Source of the DNA: an uncultured bacterium
GTDB taxonomy: Bacteria; Verrucomicrobiota; Kiritimatiellia; PWTM01
Assembly: GCA_900661335.1 (NCBI GenBank)
Contig: CAACVY010000001.1
Span: 1-61,378, forward strand
Direction of reading: 5' to 3'
Length of the DNA: 61,378 nucleotides
Below are positions 19,064-27,937 of this stretch, in pieces. The stretch's first letter is position 1, and each line of letters opens with the position of its first letter. The notes under the pieces are model-generated. The model made no database searches. It saw nothing but the letters and a program-made list of their open reading frames with translations, and was not told the origin of the DNA. The position numbers were made by a program, and so were the translations under genes.

Positions 19064-20584
19064 TCAGAAGTAGATATCCCGTTCGCCGGCCGCGACGCGT
19101 TGATAGGCAGCGTCAAACGCGGGCCACCACCGGGGCATAGTGCGGCGGACTTCTCCGATCTCGCGCTGGAGGACTCTTTCGCCGGCTTCTCGTGTCGGCT
19201 CGCTGGCAAAATCGTCGAGCCATTCGCGGTAGGTGAGGATCGCGTTGAGCTTACAGAATCGGGCCTCCGCTCCGCTGCGCAACAGGTCCATGATGCATTG
19301 TCCGGTTCGTCCGCAGCGATAGCCGGCGGTACAGAACGACACAATCAAGCCCATCTCGGCGAGATCCCGCACCAAATCGTCCAGCGAGCGGGTGTCGCCC
19401 AACATGAACTGCTGGCGTTCCATGGATTGTTCAGAGCGCACATCGCTGGTCGAGTAACCGCCGACTGCGATCCGCGCCGAGCCATCGGTCTGCGTAACGC
19501 CCAACTGCAATAGGCGCCGCCGGACGTCGGGCGGTTCGCGAGCCGTCAGGATCATGCCCGTGTAAGGGACGGCCAACCGCAACAGCACGACGATTCGCTC
19601 CATGTCCGTATCCGATACGCGCCATCGGGTTTCTTGGACATATGGGGCGTGGTCGGCCGGCTCGAGGCGGGGGAACGATATCGTATGCGGCCCGACGCCG
19701 AACACCCGTTCCAGTTCGATCGCGTGCGCCAACAAGCCCATGACTTCGAACTTCCAATCTCCGAGCCCGAACAATGCACCAATACCGACGTCGTCAATGC
19801 CCGCGGCCATCGCCCGGTGCATGGTGTACAATCGCCACGAGTAATTGGCCTTGAACGCCGCCGGATGAACCTGCCGGTACAGTTCCGGATCGTACGTTTC
19901 TTGGAACACCTGGTACGTACCCAGCCCAGCCTCGTGGAGACGACGAAGTTCTTCGATGCGCAGCGGGGGCGCATTGACGTTGACACGACGGATGGATCCC
20001 CAGCCGACGCGTGCACGGACCCGCACCGAGTAGATCGTCCGGATGCACTCGCAGATGAAGTCCACGTCCATGGACGGATGTTCGCCGAAGACAATGATCA
20101 GCCGTTTATGGCCAATGCGGCCCGCGAGCACTTCCACTTCGTTCCGTAGCTCCGTCATGCTCAATACCCGGCGGTCCATGTGCCGGTTCTCCACGCGTAG
20201 GCCACAGTACAGGCAGTTGTTGACGCAGCAATTGCCGATGTAGAGGGGGGCGAACGTGACGATGCGCCGGTCGTAGACCTTCAACTTGATTTCCGCGGCG
20301 ACGGTGCGCATCTCCTCCCAGAGGGCGGGGTCGGTGACGTGGAGGAGCGTTGCCAATTCGTCCAGGGATAGCGTGTGAATCGCTCGGGCCTTGGCCAAGA
20401 TGTCCCGTACCCGTTGGGCATCGGGTGGCTGTTCCGCCGCGCGCTGCAAGTGTGCACGAATCGCGTTGGGGTCGATAAAATCCCGGCCGCCCGGTCGCCA
20501 AGCGGCGATTTCATCCATGTTGATTCGACTTTGGGCCCAGCTGGCCACGTCGTGAGTCACTTGCGAGGATGTCGGACTCGTCAT
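19064..20584 (-). CDS. hydG: [FeFe]-hydrogenase H-cluster maturase HydG (radical SAM), atypical C-terminal cluster motif
   Basis: HydG cleaves tyrosine and builds the Fe(CO)2CN synthon for the H-cluster. The 506-residue product has the radical SAM motif CVNNCLYC (Cys120, 124, 127), the IGNCCVNNCLYCGL context of HydG/ThiH proteins, and the C-terminal FCTA...GRTG region that distinguishes HydG from ThiH. In the auxiliary cluster motif CX2CX22C, Cys418 and Cys444 are present but position 421 is Gly; extra Cys lie at 424 and 430. The start at 20584 has GGAGG 7 nt upstream and overlaps the hydF stop (ATGA). ThiH is less likely, given the hydF and TM1266 neighbours. Confidence 0.88.
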   Translation of the reverse strand: MTSPTSSQVTHDVASWAQSRINMDEIAAWRPGGRDFIDPNAIRAHLQRAAEQPPDAQRVRDILAKARAIHTLSLDELATLLHVTDPALWEEMRTVAAEIKLKVYDRRIVTFAPLYIGNCCVNNCLYCGLRVENRHMDRRVLSMTELRNEVEVLAGRIGHKRLIIVFGEHPSMDVDFICECIRTIYSVRVRARVGWGSIRRVNVNAPPLRIEELRRLHEAGLGTYQVFQETYDPELYRQVHPAAFKANYSWRLYTMHRAMAAGIDDVGIGALFGLGDWKFEVMGLLAHAIELERVFGVGPHTISFPRLEPADHAPYVQETRWRVSDTDMERIVVLLRLAVPYTGMILTAREPPDVRRRLLQLGVTQTDGSARIAVGGYSTSDVRSEQSMERQQFMLGDTRSLDDLVRDLAEMGLIVSFCTAGYRCGRTGQCIMDLLRSGAEARFCKLNAILTYREWLDDFASEPTREAGERVLQREIGEVRRTMPRWWPAFDAAYQRVAAGERDIYF

Positions 20585-21843
20585 AGGGGAACCTCCGCCA
20601 TGGGGTTCGCCGCCGCGCGAAAGGCGCGATAGGCATTCGGAAATGGTTCGAGCACGCGATCGAGGACTCCCCGGGCCAACGAGATGGCCAAGCCATAGTT
20701 CGTGATCGGCACTCCGGCTTCCCGAGCACGCTCGATGCGCGTCAGCGTTTCGCGTCGGGTAAGCATGCAGGATCCACAATGGACCACTACGTCGTAGCCG
20801 CTCAAATCATCGGGGTAATCCCGCCCCTGCATATACTCGATGCACAGTTCGGCGCCCACCATGGATCGCAGCCATCGGGGGAGCTTCGATCGGCCGATGT
20901 CATCCTCCAATGGGTGGTGAGAGCAAGTCTCGGCGATCAGCACGCGGCTCTGGGGACGCAAGCGCGTGAGCGCCGCTGCGCCCCGAGCGAGCTCGTCTAG
21001 ATCGCCTCGGGCACGGGCCATGAGAATGGAGAACGTCGTGCACCGAATACCTGCGGGTGTGGAACGGACCATCATATCTACGACTTGCGAGTCGCACACC
21101 ACGAGGTCCGGAGGACGCGGAAGGCTGGCGAGGGTCTCGGCGTAGCGGCATTCTTTCACAACCGTCACCACCAAGTCGTGATCCAAGGCATCGCGGATCG
21201 CTTGCACCTGCGGCAGAATCAACCGGCCGCGAGGAGCGGAAATGTCAATCGGGACGATCAGCACCAGCCAGCCACCCTTGGGAAGCAAATCGCCGAGCAA
21301 GGGCGGAACCGCCAGCACGGCATCCGGCAGCGCCTGTTCGAGTAGCCGTCGGAACCGGCGTGCAATGTCCTCGCGCTGCGCCGCGTCGACCGCGCACGCC
21401 GTGATCCAGCCCACGGTGGATTTGGCGAGACTGTCCTTTTGAATTTCTGAAACGGGCCCGAGGTCGGACTTGTTGACGACACCCACCACCGGCACCCGGC
21501 GCGCTCGGGCGGCGGCCAAAACTTCTTCTTCGGGCGGCCCCCACTGTCCAGGTTCGCATACCAACACGACTACGTCGCACCTCTGCATCGCGGCATAGGT
21601 CCGCCGGCGACGCGCTTCGCCAAGCTCGCTCACGTCGTCCAGCCCGGCGGTATCCAGTAGAACCACGGGTCCGAGGGGCCATAACTCCATCGACTTTTCC
21701 ACTACGTCCGTGGTCGTTCCCGGGATTGGCGACGTGATCGCGAGGTCTTGCCCGACCAGGTAGTTCATCAGGCTGGATTTGCCGACATTCGTCCGGCCGA
21801 AGAATCCGATGTGCAAGCGCAGTGATTTGGGTGCGGTGTTCAT
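20581..21843 (-). CDS. hydF: [FeFe]-hydrogenase H-cluster maturation GTPase HydF
   Basis: HydF is the GTPase scaffold that assembles the 2Fe subcluster and delivers it to apo-hydrogenase. The 420-residue product has the P-loop GRTNVGKS (16-23), the switch-II DTAGLDD (64-70) and NKSD (124-127). Its C-terminal cluster domain has the HydF signature: Cys307-Ser-His309, then after 45 residues His355-Cys356-Gly-Ser-Cys359. The start overlaps the stop of the TM1266-family gene, and its own stop overlaps hydG, so the three genes are translationally coupled. HydE is not in this window. Confidence 0.95.
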   Translation of the reverse strand: MNTAPKSLRLHIGFFGRTNVGKSSLMNYLVGQDLAITSPIPGTTTDVVEKSMELWPLGPVVLLDTAGLDDVSELGEARRRRTYAAMQRCDVVVLVCEPGQWGPPEEEVLAAARARRVPVVGVVNKSDLGPVSEIQKDSLAKSTVGWITACAVDAAQREDIARRFRRLLEQALPDAVLAVPPLLGDLLPKGGWLVLIVPIDISAPRGRLILPQVQAIRDALDHDLVVTVVKECRYAETLASLPRPPDLVVCDSQVVDMMVRSTPAGIRCTTFSILMARARGDLDELARGAAALTRLRPQSRVLIAETCSHHPLEDDIGRSKLPRWLRSMVGAELCIEYMQGRDYPDDLSGYDVVVHCGSCMLTRRETLTRIERAREAGVPITNYGLAISLARGVLDRVLEPFPNAYRAFRAAANPMAEVPL

Positions 21844-22130
21844 GGGGAAGGGGGAGGGGTGGCTGGTGGAACCTCCGGTGGGGATGTCTTTGCGAGCGCG
21901 GAGCGGACAGTGACCCCTTCGACTCGGCCGAGCCGACCCGTGAGTTGGCCAAGCTCGTCGGTGGTGGCATCCACGACCAGGGTGATAATGTGGAGTCCCC
22001 TCCGGGGATAGGGCAATCCGAGGCGCGCGACGATCAAATCTCCATGATCGGACAACACGCGGTTGACCTCCGCAGCGACCCGCTGACGGTTTTCAACGAT
22101 AATCCCGACAAACCCTAAACGCTTCTCCAT
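21840..22130 (-). CDS. TM1266-family iron-only hydrogenase system regulator (ACT-like)
   Basis: A 96-residue protein with one ferredoxin-like/ACT fold: MEKRLGFVGIIVENR, then IVARLGLPYPRRGLHIITLVVD, TDELGQLTGRLGRVEGVTVRSAL, and a Pro-rich tail. This matches the TM1266 family, which is annotated as a putative regulator of iron-only hydrogenase systems and commonly neighbours hydE, hydF and hydG. The ligand and the mechanism are unknown. The ATG at 22130 has AGGAG 6 nt upstream, and it is the first gene of the hydF-hydG operon. Confidence 0.88.
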   Translation of the reverse strand: MEKRLGFVGIIVENRQRVAAEVNRVLSDHGDLIVARLGLPYPRRGLHIITLVVDATTDELGQLTGRLGRVEGVTVRSALAKTSPPEVPPATPPPSP

Positions 22131-22459
22131 GGACTACTCCTGGTGGTGCGAACGGTAGTCTGAGGAAGGTGTTCGACCGCATGGGCCGGACTGGCCACGC
22201 TCGGATGCTCACCCTCGGTGTCAGACCGACGTCCTGACCTCAGGTGCGACTACGATACCACAAAAGTTCGCAGATCGCGAAGCCCGACCAGTTTCAGGAT
22301 GTCGGCGCGCTGCTCAAAAGCCAGGAAAAAGGCGAAGCCCAACGCGGCGTTTGGCCATTCAGACCCGGTTCTAAGCCAGGCTCAGTTAGCGCGTGGAATC
22401 TCGGCGGTAAGCGCAGGGGGCACGTGCAATCACCCGCCCGCCACCGCCATGGTGCGACC
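22131..22459. other. Intergenic region upstream of the hyd maturation operon
   Basis: This 329-bp stretch must contain the leader and promoter of the TM1266-hydF-hydG operon (minus strand), since the next gene, wecG-like, is on the same strand upstream. I do not find a convincing -35/-10 pair, a TCCAA-N3-TTGGA palindrome or any supported ORF. Confidence 0.4.
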
Positions 22460-23308
22460 TCAGCGCAATGGCCGAGAGCGCGAGTCCCAAAGCGAACGCA
22501 GCGCGAGCCACAGAAATGTTGGGACCACCCGCAGGTATCTGGGGCCTAAGCGGCGTGGCTCTTGAAGCAATCGGTACAGCCACTGCAATCCCGATCGTTG
22601 GACCCACCTCGGCGCGTCGGTTCGAATCCCAGCCAAGATATCAAACGCCGCACCCACACCCACGAGCACCGGGGAGGGGTCCGTGGGAGCGTGGTCCGGC
22701 CACCGACGGTGCCAGTCGGCCATGAATTGCTCTTGCTTCGGCGTGCTCATGCCGACCCAGAGCAGCTCGACCCGGGCGATGCGAACTGCGCTCAACAACG
22801 CGGTCCACTCGTCTCCGGTCAGAGGACGAAAGGGCAGTGGCCAGGAGCCGGCGATCGTCACATGCGGGTACATGAAACGGACGCGATGCTCCAGGGCTTG
22901 CAGGACCTCTGGGGTGGAGCCCACAAATCCATGACGGAGGCCGGACGTGCTGGCGGCAATGTCCGGAGCGGAGGGTGGGGCGGAGGACCACATCAGGACT
23001 TTGCGCATGAGATCCGGGCCGTACACTCGACCGACGAGGGGAACTCTTCGAAGTCGTGCGAGCCACACCAAGGGCATGCCGTCTGGCACCGTCAGCCACG
23101 AGGCGTTGTGGATGTCCTTCAGCTGAGGATCGCGTTGGCACTCCACCACGCCGTGGGCGCCGGTCACGCAGACGTAGCCCCCGATGCGGTGGCGCGCGGC
23201 GCGCACGATCATTTCAGCCGCCCGGTCCAAAGTGACGGCGCTGATTTGTACGCCGGCCACGTCGAACCGTGAAGGCAGCTCAGTGGGAACCTGCAAGATC
23301 TCCGCCAC
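22460..23308 (-). CDS. WecG/TagA/CpsF family glycosyltransferase
   Basis: This GT26 family adds an N-acetylmannosamine-type or related sugar to a lipid-linked intermediate during surface polysaccharide synthesis. The 282-residue product shows the family run: TGAHGVVECQRDP, DGMPLVWLARL, the glycine-rich HGFVGSTPEVLQAL, VGMSTPKQEQFMA and VGVGAAFDILAG...APRWVQRSGLQWLYRLLQEPRRLGPRYL. The start is uncertain: GTG 23308 with AGAGG 10 nt upstream, or TTG 23335 overlapping the upstream stop (TTGA). The track's 23407 overlaps the upstream gene by 76 bp. It follows a polyprenyl-phosphate sugar transferase, which probably supplies its acceptor. Confidence 0.87.
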   Translation of the reverse strand: MAEILQVPTELPSRFDVAGVQISAVTLDRAAEMIVRAARHRIGGYVCVTGAHGVVECQRDPQLKDIHNASWLTVPDGMPLVWLARLRRVPLVGRVYGPDLMRKVLMWSSAPPSAPDIAASTSGLRHGFVGSTPEVLQALEHRVRFMYPHVTIAGSWPLPFRPLTGDEWTALLSAVRIARVELLWVGMSTPKQEQFMADWHRRWPDHAPTDPSPVLVGVGAAFDILAGIRTDAPRWVQRSGLQWLYRLLQEPRRLGPRYLRVVPTFLWLALRSLWDSRSRPLR

Positions 23309-23331
23309 GACGTTGAAACCTCTTCGACTAC

Positions 23332-24699
23332 TCAACGAGCTCCTCGGCCCGAAACGATGGCCCAGAAGGTTTGCGCCAGGATCAACAAATCCAGCCAAAC
23401 GGACCAATTGCGGACGTAGTACACGTCCCAGCGCGCCATTTCATGGATGTCGAGATCACTGCGGCCTCGGATTTGCCAAAGCCCGGTAATCCCGGGGCGC
23501 ACACGCTCGCGCACCCGGCGCGCATGGGGTGGGAGCACGGCGTGGTGATAGTTCGGCAACGGCCGAGGGCCGACCAGCGACATTTCTCCCCGCAGAACGT
23601 TCCAAACTTGTGGAATTTCGTCCAGCGACCAACGGCGCAGCACGCGTCCGATCAGACTCACGCGCCAATCATTGTTTAGCTTGTGGGTTCGGGTCCATTC
23701 CTCGCGGAAGGCTGGATCGTTCGCGAGGCGTTCTTCGAGTTGCCGTTCGGCATCGGGTACCATCGTCCGCAGTTTCCAGATTCGGAATGGCTGACCTCCC
23801 TCGCCGATTCGCTCTTGGGAGAACAGTGGCCAGCGACGATCCCAGAGTAAAATTGCCAGCATGGCAAGCACGCCCAGCGGCAACCACAGGGGGGCCAAGA
23901 CGAACAAGAGCAGCAAGTCAAGAGCTCGCTTGAGCCCGCGCCAACGCGGATCGGCGAGTTGGTTGGTGATCGTTAACCCCATGATGCCTTGGAGATCTTC
24001 TGGCACGACATTCAATGCCGTGTCGACCAATAGCTCCGGCACGAGCACCACCTTGCGATAGTTACGGAGAGGGCCATCGAGAAGTTGCTCCAGCGCTGGG
24101 CTAGTCAAACCCGATTGCGCCAGGATGATGGACTCGAATTCTTTGGCCCCTCGTTCGATCTCCGCTGGGAGCTGGGAATCGTCGGCCGTCCATCGGATGA
24201 CTCGGGCGGGTCGATATCCGATCGCAGGGTGAGATTGCAGCCAGTTCGCCACGGTATCCAGTAAGGGCGGGTCGCCGATCAGGATGACCGGCGCCCCCCA
24301 CCATGCATGATAGGCTAGGCGCTCTCGAACGATGTGCCGGGCGATCGGCAGGCCGATGGCGGCGGCTGCATACGCGATAAAATACGAGCCGCGATTGGCC
24401 GCCGGCGCAAAATCGCCTACGAACACGATCACGGCGGCCAGCGCGTAGATTGCGGCGAGCAGGCGCTCCACATGGCAGAGTTCGACCGCTGGGTTCAACC
24501 CCCAACCGGGAACAAGTTCGAGCCACAATGCCGCCAAGGCCCAAACAGGCACTACCAAAAGGCTGTAGCGCAGAGAGACCGGGGTGCCCACGAGCCAATG
24601 CATGACGAGGTCACCGAACCACAGGCCGGCCAGCAGCACCGCGCAATCCACCGCCAAAATCGTGCTGGTCGCCAGTGATTTTCGAACGGACAGCGTCAT
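23332..24699 (-). CDS. Polyprenyl glycosylphosphotransferase (WbaP-type initiating sugar transferase)
   Basis: This membrane enzyme starts polysaccharide repeat-unit synthesis by moving a sugar-1-phosphate onto undecaprenyl phosphate. The 455-residue product has N-terminal transmembrane segments (about residues 15-125), a CoA-binding-like cytosolic domain, another membrane segment near LLLLFVLAPLWLPLGVLAML, and the catalytic C-terminal domain with KLRTMVPDAE, SLDEIPQVWNVLRGEMSLVGPRP and PGITGLWQIRGRSD. It is divergent from a second enzyme of the same class at 24926. The sugar specificity is not visible. The ATG at 24699 lacks a clear ribosome-binding site. Confidence 0.92.
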   Translation of the reverse strand: MTLSVRKSLATSTILAVDCAVLLAGLWFGDLVMHWLVGTPVSLRYSLLVVPVWALAALWLELVPGWGLNPAVELCHVERLLAAIYALAAVIVFVGDFAPAANRGSYFIAYAAAAIGLPIARHIVRERLAYHAWWGAPVILIGDPPLLDTVANWLQSHPAIGYRPARVIRWTADDSQLPAEIERGAKEFESIILAQSGLTSPALEQLLDGPLRNYRKVVLVPELLVDTALNVVPEDLQGIMGLTITNQLADPRWRGLKRALDLLLLFVLAPLWLPLGVLAMLAILLWDRRWPLFSQERIGEGGQPFRIWKLRTMVPDAERQLEERLANDPAFREEWTRTHKLNNDWRVSLIGRVLRRWSLDEIPQVWNVLRGEMSLVGPRPLPNYHHAVLPPHARRVRERVRPGITGLWQIRGRSDLDIHEMARWDVYYVRNWSVWLDLLILAQTFWAIVSGRGAR

Positions 24700-24778
24700 A
24701 GTTTACGATCCCAGCGAACGTTCGCTTCGGGGCCACCGCCGCCGCGCTGCGGATTTTTTTGCGAATTCTAAGCTAGGG

Positions 24779-24807
24779 TTGCCTTTTGTCACACGCGAAG
24801 ATACAAT
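24779..24807 (+). promoter_or_regulatory. Promoter of the second polyprenyl glycosylphosphotransferase
   Basis: TTGCCT (24779-24784), a 17-bp spacer and TACAAT (24802-24807) give a good sigma-70-type promoter in an AT-richer patch. It leaves a leader of about 110 nt before the ATG at 24926. Confidence 0.65.
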
Positions 24808-24925
24808 ATCTAAATGTTTGTTCCAAGGATCCAGTGAAAGTGATGCACGACGTGGCAGCCTTGGTCGAGGGCTTCTATTTGAACCTGCGGCACGCGGGTC
24901 GATTCTGGAGTTGGAGAATTTCCGG

Positions 24926-26509
24926 ATGCGAGCCTTGTTCCGACGTTTGAGAAAGACGACGCTGTATTTGATTATGGCCGACGCCATGTGTTTCTTCGCC
25001 GCCTTCGGGCTCGCCATGCGGATTCGGTTCCGCCCGAATATCAACGTGATCGAGCTCCGAACCGGCGAGATGATCCCCGAGCTCGCGTTCGTATTGCTCC
25101 TGTCGTTCACGCTTGTGCCGATGGTGTTCAACTTGCTTCGACTTTACCAGCGTCGCGTCCTGTTGTCGCCGCCGTGGCACGCCGTTCAGATCCTCAAGGG
25201 AGTCGCCATCGTCGGCGCGACGTACATTGTGCTGCAGTTTTTGACCAAGTCCACTCTGTTGGTCCAGTCTAGGTGGGTCATGGCGATGTGGCTGGGGATC
25301 ACTGCGGCTGGGCTGTTAGTCCACCGTATGCTGGTGCTCCCATTTTTGCTTCGCTTATGTGCGCGCAACCTTCTGCATCGCCGCATCGCCCTGATGGGAG
25401 TTAACGACGTCAGTGTCCGTTTTGCGCGCGAGCTGCTGGCCAACCCGGATCGGTATTTGGTGCGCCCGATTGGGTTCATCAGCGATTCGGTGGCGGTCGG
25501 CGTCGAGCCCGTTCCAGGCTTACCGGTGCTGGGGCCTTTGTCCAAGCTCGAGATCTTGACGGACCTTCACCAACTTGAGGGCGCCATTTTGATGGCCCAA
25601 GGGCAGGACTATGACACGCTGCTGCAGACGGTGGAAACCTGCGCTCGAACCTTCGGTTGGGTGGAGGTGCATGCAGACCGGATTGCCACGCTGAGCCGAG
25701 ATTTGGATCCGGACACGTACTTCGACATTCCGTTTTTGCGGATGGGAAATGCAGCCCAAGGGGCGTGGATCCGGTGGCAAAAGCGGGTGTTCGATGTGAC
25801 GCTCGCGGGTCTCGCGATCGTCGTGTTGGCACCGGTCTTCGGACTGATCGCGGTACTGGTCCGGCTGACCTCTCCAGGACCGATCTTTTACGTGAGCGAG
25901 CGCGTAGGTCAGGGTGGCCGGAAGTTTCGGTTTTACAAATTCCGTACGATGGTGACGGGTGCGGACCGCGATCCAACGCGGCGCGAACAGGTCAAGCGGT
26001 TGTACACTGACCCAGATCAGGCCATGCCGCAAAAGGTCGTCAATCCAGCGCTGCTCACGCCAATTGGAATTTTCCTCCGCAAGTGGGCCCTGGACGAGTT
26101 GCCGCAGTTGTGGAACGTGTTGAAAGGCGATATGTCCCTCGTGGGACCTAGGCCGCTGCCACCGGACGAGTACGAACTGCAAACCGAATGGCAAAAGGGC
26201 CGGTTCGATGTTCCCCCTGGCTGCACGGGCTTGTGGAAAGTATACGCGGCACAGTATACGGAGATGCCGTTCAGCCAAGCGGCCATGTACGACATCTTTT
26301 ATGCGCGTAACGCCAACCTCGTGATGGACGTCACCATCCTGTTCAAAACTGCTTGGATTGTCCTGCGCGGGCTGGCGGATGGTCCCATTCCGCCGCGAAG
26401 TTCTCCTGAGTCGCGCGCACGCCATCGGGTCGCGCCGGCGCCTTCCGCGCCACCGGTTCGCGCCCCGTTCGCTGAAACGCCTTCGACGAATGCCACCACA
26501 TCGAGCTGA
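24926..26509 (+). CDS. Polyprenyl glycosylphosphotransferase, second copy
   Basis: Another initiating sugar-phosphate transferase, 527 residues. The N-terminal half carries about four or five membrane segments (for example LIMADAMCFFAAFGLAM and ELAFVLLLSFTLVPMVF), then a cytosolic nucleotide-binding-like part with IALMGVNDVSVRFARELL. The catalytic domain has FYVSERVGQGGRKFRFYKFRTM, WALDELPQLWNVLKGDMSLVGPRP and PPGCTGLWKV. The C-terminal tail is Pro/Ala-rich. The ATG at 24926 follows GGAG by about 9 nt; the track's 24584 start overlaps the divergent gene. It differs clearly from the neighbour at 23332, so it is not a recent duplicate, and the two may use different sugars. Confidence 0.9.
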   Translation: MRALFRRLRKTTLYLIMADAMCFFAAFGLAMRIRFRPNINVIELRTGEMIPELAFVLLLSFTLVPMVFNLLRLYQRRVLLSPPWHAVQILKGVAIVGATYIVLQFLTKSTLLVQSRWVMAMWLGITAAGLLVHRMLVLPFLLRLCARNLLHRRIALMGVNDVSVRFARELLANPDRYLVRPIGFISDSVAVGVEPVPGLPVLGPLSKLEILTDLHQLEGAILMAQGQDYDTLLQTVETCARTFGWVEVHADRIATLSRDLDPDTYFDIPFLRMGNAAQGAWIRWQKRVFDVTLAGLAIVVLAPVFGLIAVLVRLTSPGPIFYVSERVGQGGRKFRFYKFRTMVTGADRDPTRREQVKRLYTDPDQAMPQKVVNPALLTPIGIFLRKWALDELPQLWNVLKGDMSLVGPRPLPPDEYELQTEWQKGRFDVPPGCTGLWKVYAAQYTEMPFSQAAMYDIFYARNANLVMDVTILFKTAWIVLRGLADGPIPPRSSPESRARHRVAPAPSAPPVRAPFAETPSTNATTSS

Positions 26510-26753
26510 CTGCTATGGGTTCTGGGGAGTGTCCGCATTCGCCGAGGGCGGGGCAGTCGCACGCTTGATTGGCATGCAATTCATCGGGTCCGAGGGGACC
26601 GAGGCCGTGCTCGTGGCAGATTGTCTTGCTTCATTCGCCTGCGTCAAGTCTTGGCATCCCACGACTCACGCGGGATTGGCCGATGCATCGGCGGTTCCGA
26701 AGTGTCTTTGTGAATCGTTCTGGCCTGTGGCCCCATCGAGAGCGGTCTGAGGC

Positions 26754-27878
26754 CTAGACGGCCCGATCAAAAAACTCTCGGATGACCGCCACCACACGAT
26801 TCAACTGGGCCTCGGTCATTTCGGGGTAGATGGGCAAGGAGAGAATTTCTTGTGCCAAGCGTTCCGCCACCGGGAATTGGCCTCGTTTCCAGCCCATGTG
26901 CGCATAGGCCGGTTGGAGGTGAATCGGCACGGGGTAGTGAATCAATGCTCCGATCCCGTGTTCTTGCAACCAAGCCAGTAGCCGGTCACGGTAGGAGGTG
27001 CGAATCACGTAGAGATGCCATACCGGTTCCACATCGGCTTGTGCCTTTGGCAGCTGCAGATCGCCTACGCCTTTCAGGAGTTCCTCATACCGCGCTGCCA
27101 GCTCGCGCCGTCGCGCATTCCAAGTATCCAGGTGTGCCAGTTTGGCGTTCAACACGGCCGCCTGCAACGTGTCGAGACGGCTGTTCTCCCCGCAGAGCTC
27201 GTGGATGTACTTCACCTTCGAGCCGTAGTTTCTCAGCGTGGCGATGCGGTCCGCTAACGCCTCGTCGTTGGTGGTCACCGCTCCCCCGTCGCCATAGGCG
27301 CCTAGGTTCTTGCCCGGATAAAAACTGAAGGCGGCGAGCACGCCCAACGAACCGCACCGGCGGCCACGATACCGCGCGCCATGGGCCTGGGCCGCATCTT
27401 CCACCAAATGCAGACCATATCGCTCGCAGATCGCACCGATCGCAGCAATGTCCGCCGGATGGCCATAAAGATGAACCGGCAGTACCGCGCGGGTTCGGTC
27501 CGTGATCGCCGCCTCGATTTGTGCCGGGTTCATGGTGAAGGTGTCTGGTTCGCAGTCCACCAGGACTGGTTTCGCTCCCACCGCTGTGACAGCCAGGGCG
27601 GTGGCGATAAAACTGTTGGCCACCGTGATCACTTCATCCCCGGGGCGGATCTCGAGCGCGCGGAGCGCGAGTTTCAGGGCGTCCAAGCCCGAGGCCACCC
27701 CGACGGCTCGTCGGCATTCGCAGAACGAGGCGAACGCAGATTCAAACTCCGCGAGCTCGTGTCCAAGGATGAAATCCGCCCGTGTCAATGTCGCATCGAG
27801 TCGCCGCCGCACTTCAGGTTCGATCGCGCGAAACTGCGCGACGAGATCCACGAGTGGTATTCGATTCTCGTAGGTCAC
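26754..27878 (-). CDS. DegT/DnrJ/EryC1/StrS aminotransferase (FdtB/QdtB-like)
   Basis: A PLP enzyme that transaminates a keto group of a nucleotide-linked sugar, here probably the C3 of a dTDP-3-keto-6-deoxyhexose. The 374-residue product starts IPLVDLVAQF and has VASGLDALKLALRAL, DEVITVANSFIATALAV, EDAAQAHGARY and the PLP-lysine motif FYPGKNLGAYGDGG. The GTG start at 27878 has GGAGG 7 nt upstream. It lies 59 bp downstream of a formyltransferase, FdtA-like and rfbB genes on the same strand, which supports the dTDP-3-amino-sugar role. Transamination at C4 is possible, but the FdtA partner favours C3. Confidence 0.9.
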   Translation of the reverse strand: MTYENRIPLVDLVAQFRAIEPEVRRRLDATLTRADFILGHELAEFESAFASFCECRRAVGVASGLDALKLALRALEIRPGDEVITVANSFIATALAVTAVGAKPVLVDCEPDTFTMNPAQIEAAITDRTRAVLPVHLYGHPADIAAIGAICERYGLHLVEDAAQAHGARYRGRRCGSLGVLAAFSFYPGKNLGAYGDGGAVTTNDEALADRIATLRNYGSKVKYIHELCGENSRLDTLQAAVLNAKLAHLDTWNARRRELAARYEELLKGVGDLQLPKAQADVEPVWHLYVIRTSYRDRLLAWLQEHGIGALIHYPVPIHLQPAYAHMGWKRGQFPVAERLAQEILSLPIYPEMTEAQLNRVVAVIREFFDRAV

Positions 27879-27937
27879 CGATTAACCTCCGGATGGTTAC
27901 GTTGGACTTCGCGAGCCCCTCGCTCCCAAAGCTCATT

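Noticed and set aside
18683-19513. 276-aa plus-strand ORF
   Set aside because: It crosses the palindromic repeat and is antisense to hydG; low-complexity Arg/Pro/Ser-rich translation.
19064-20584. Calling hydG a thiH thiamine gene
   Set aside because: The FCTA...GRTG C-terminal region and overlap with hydF and a TM1266 gene indicate HydG.
26679-26692. 14-bp palindrome GCCGATGCATCGGC between convergent genes as terminator
   Set aside because: No T-run follows on either strand, so a terminator call is unsupported.
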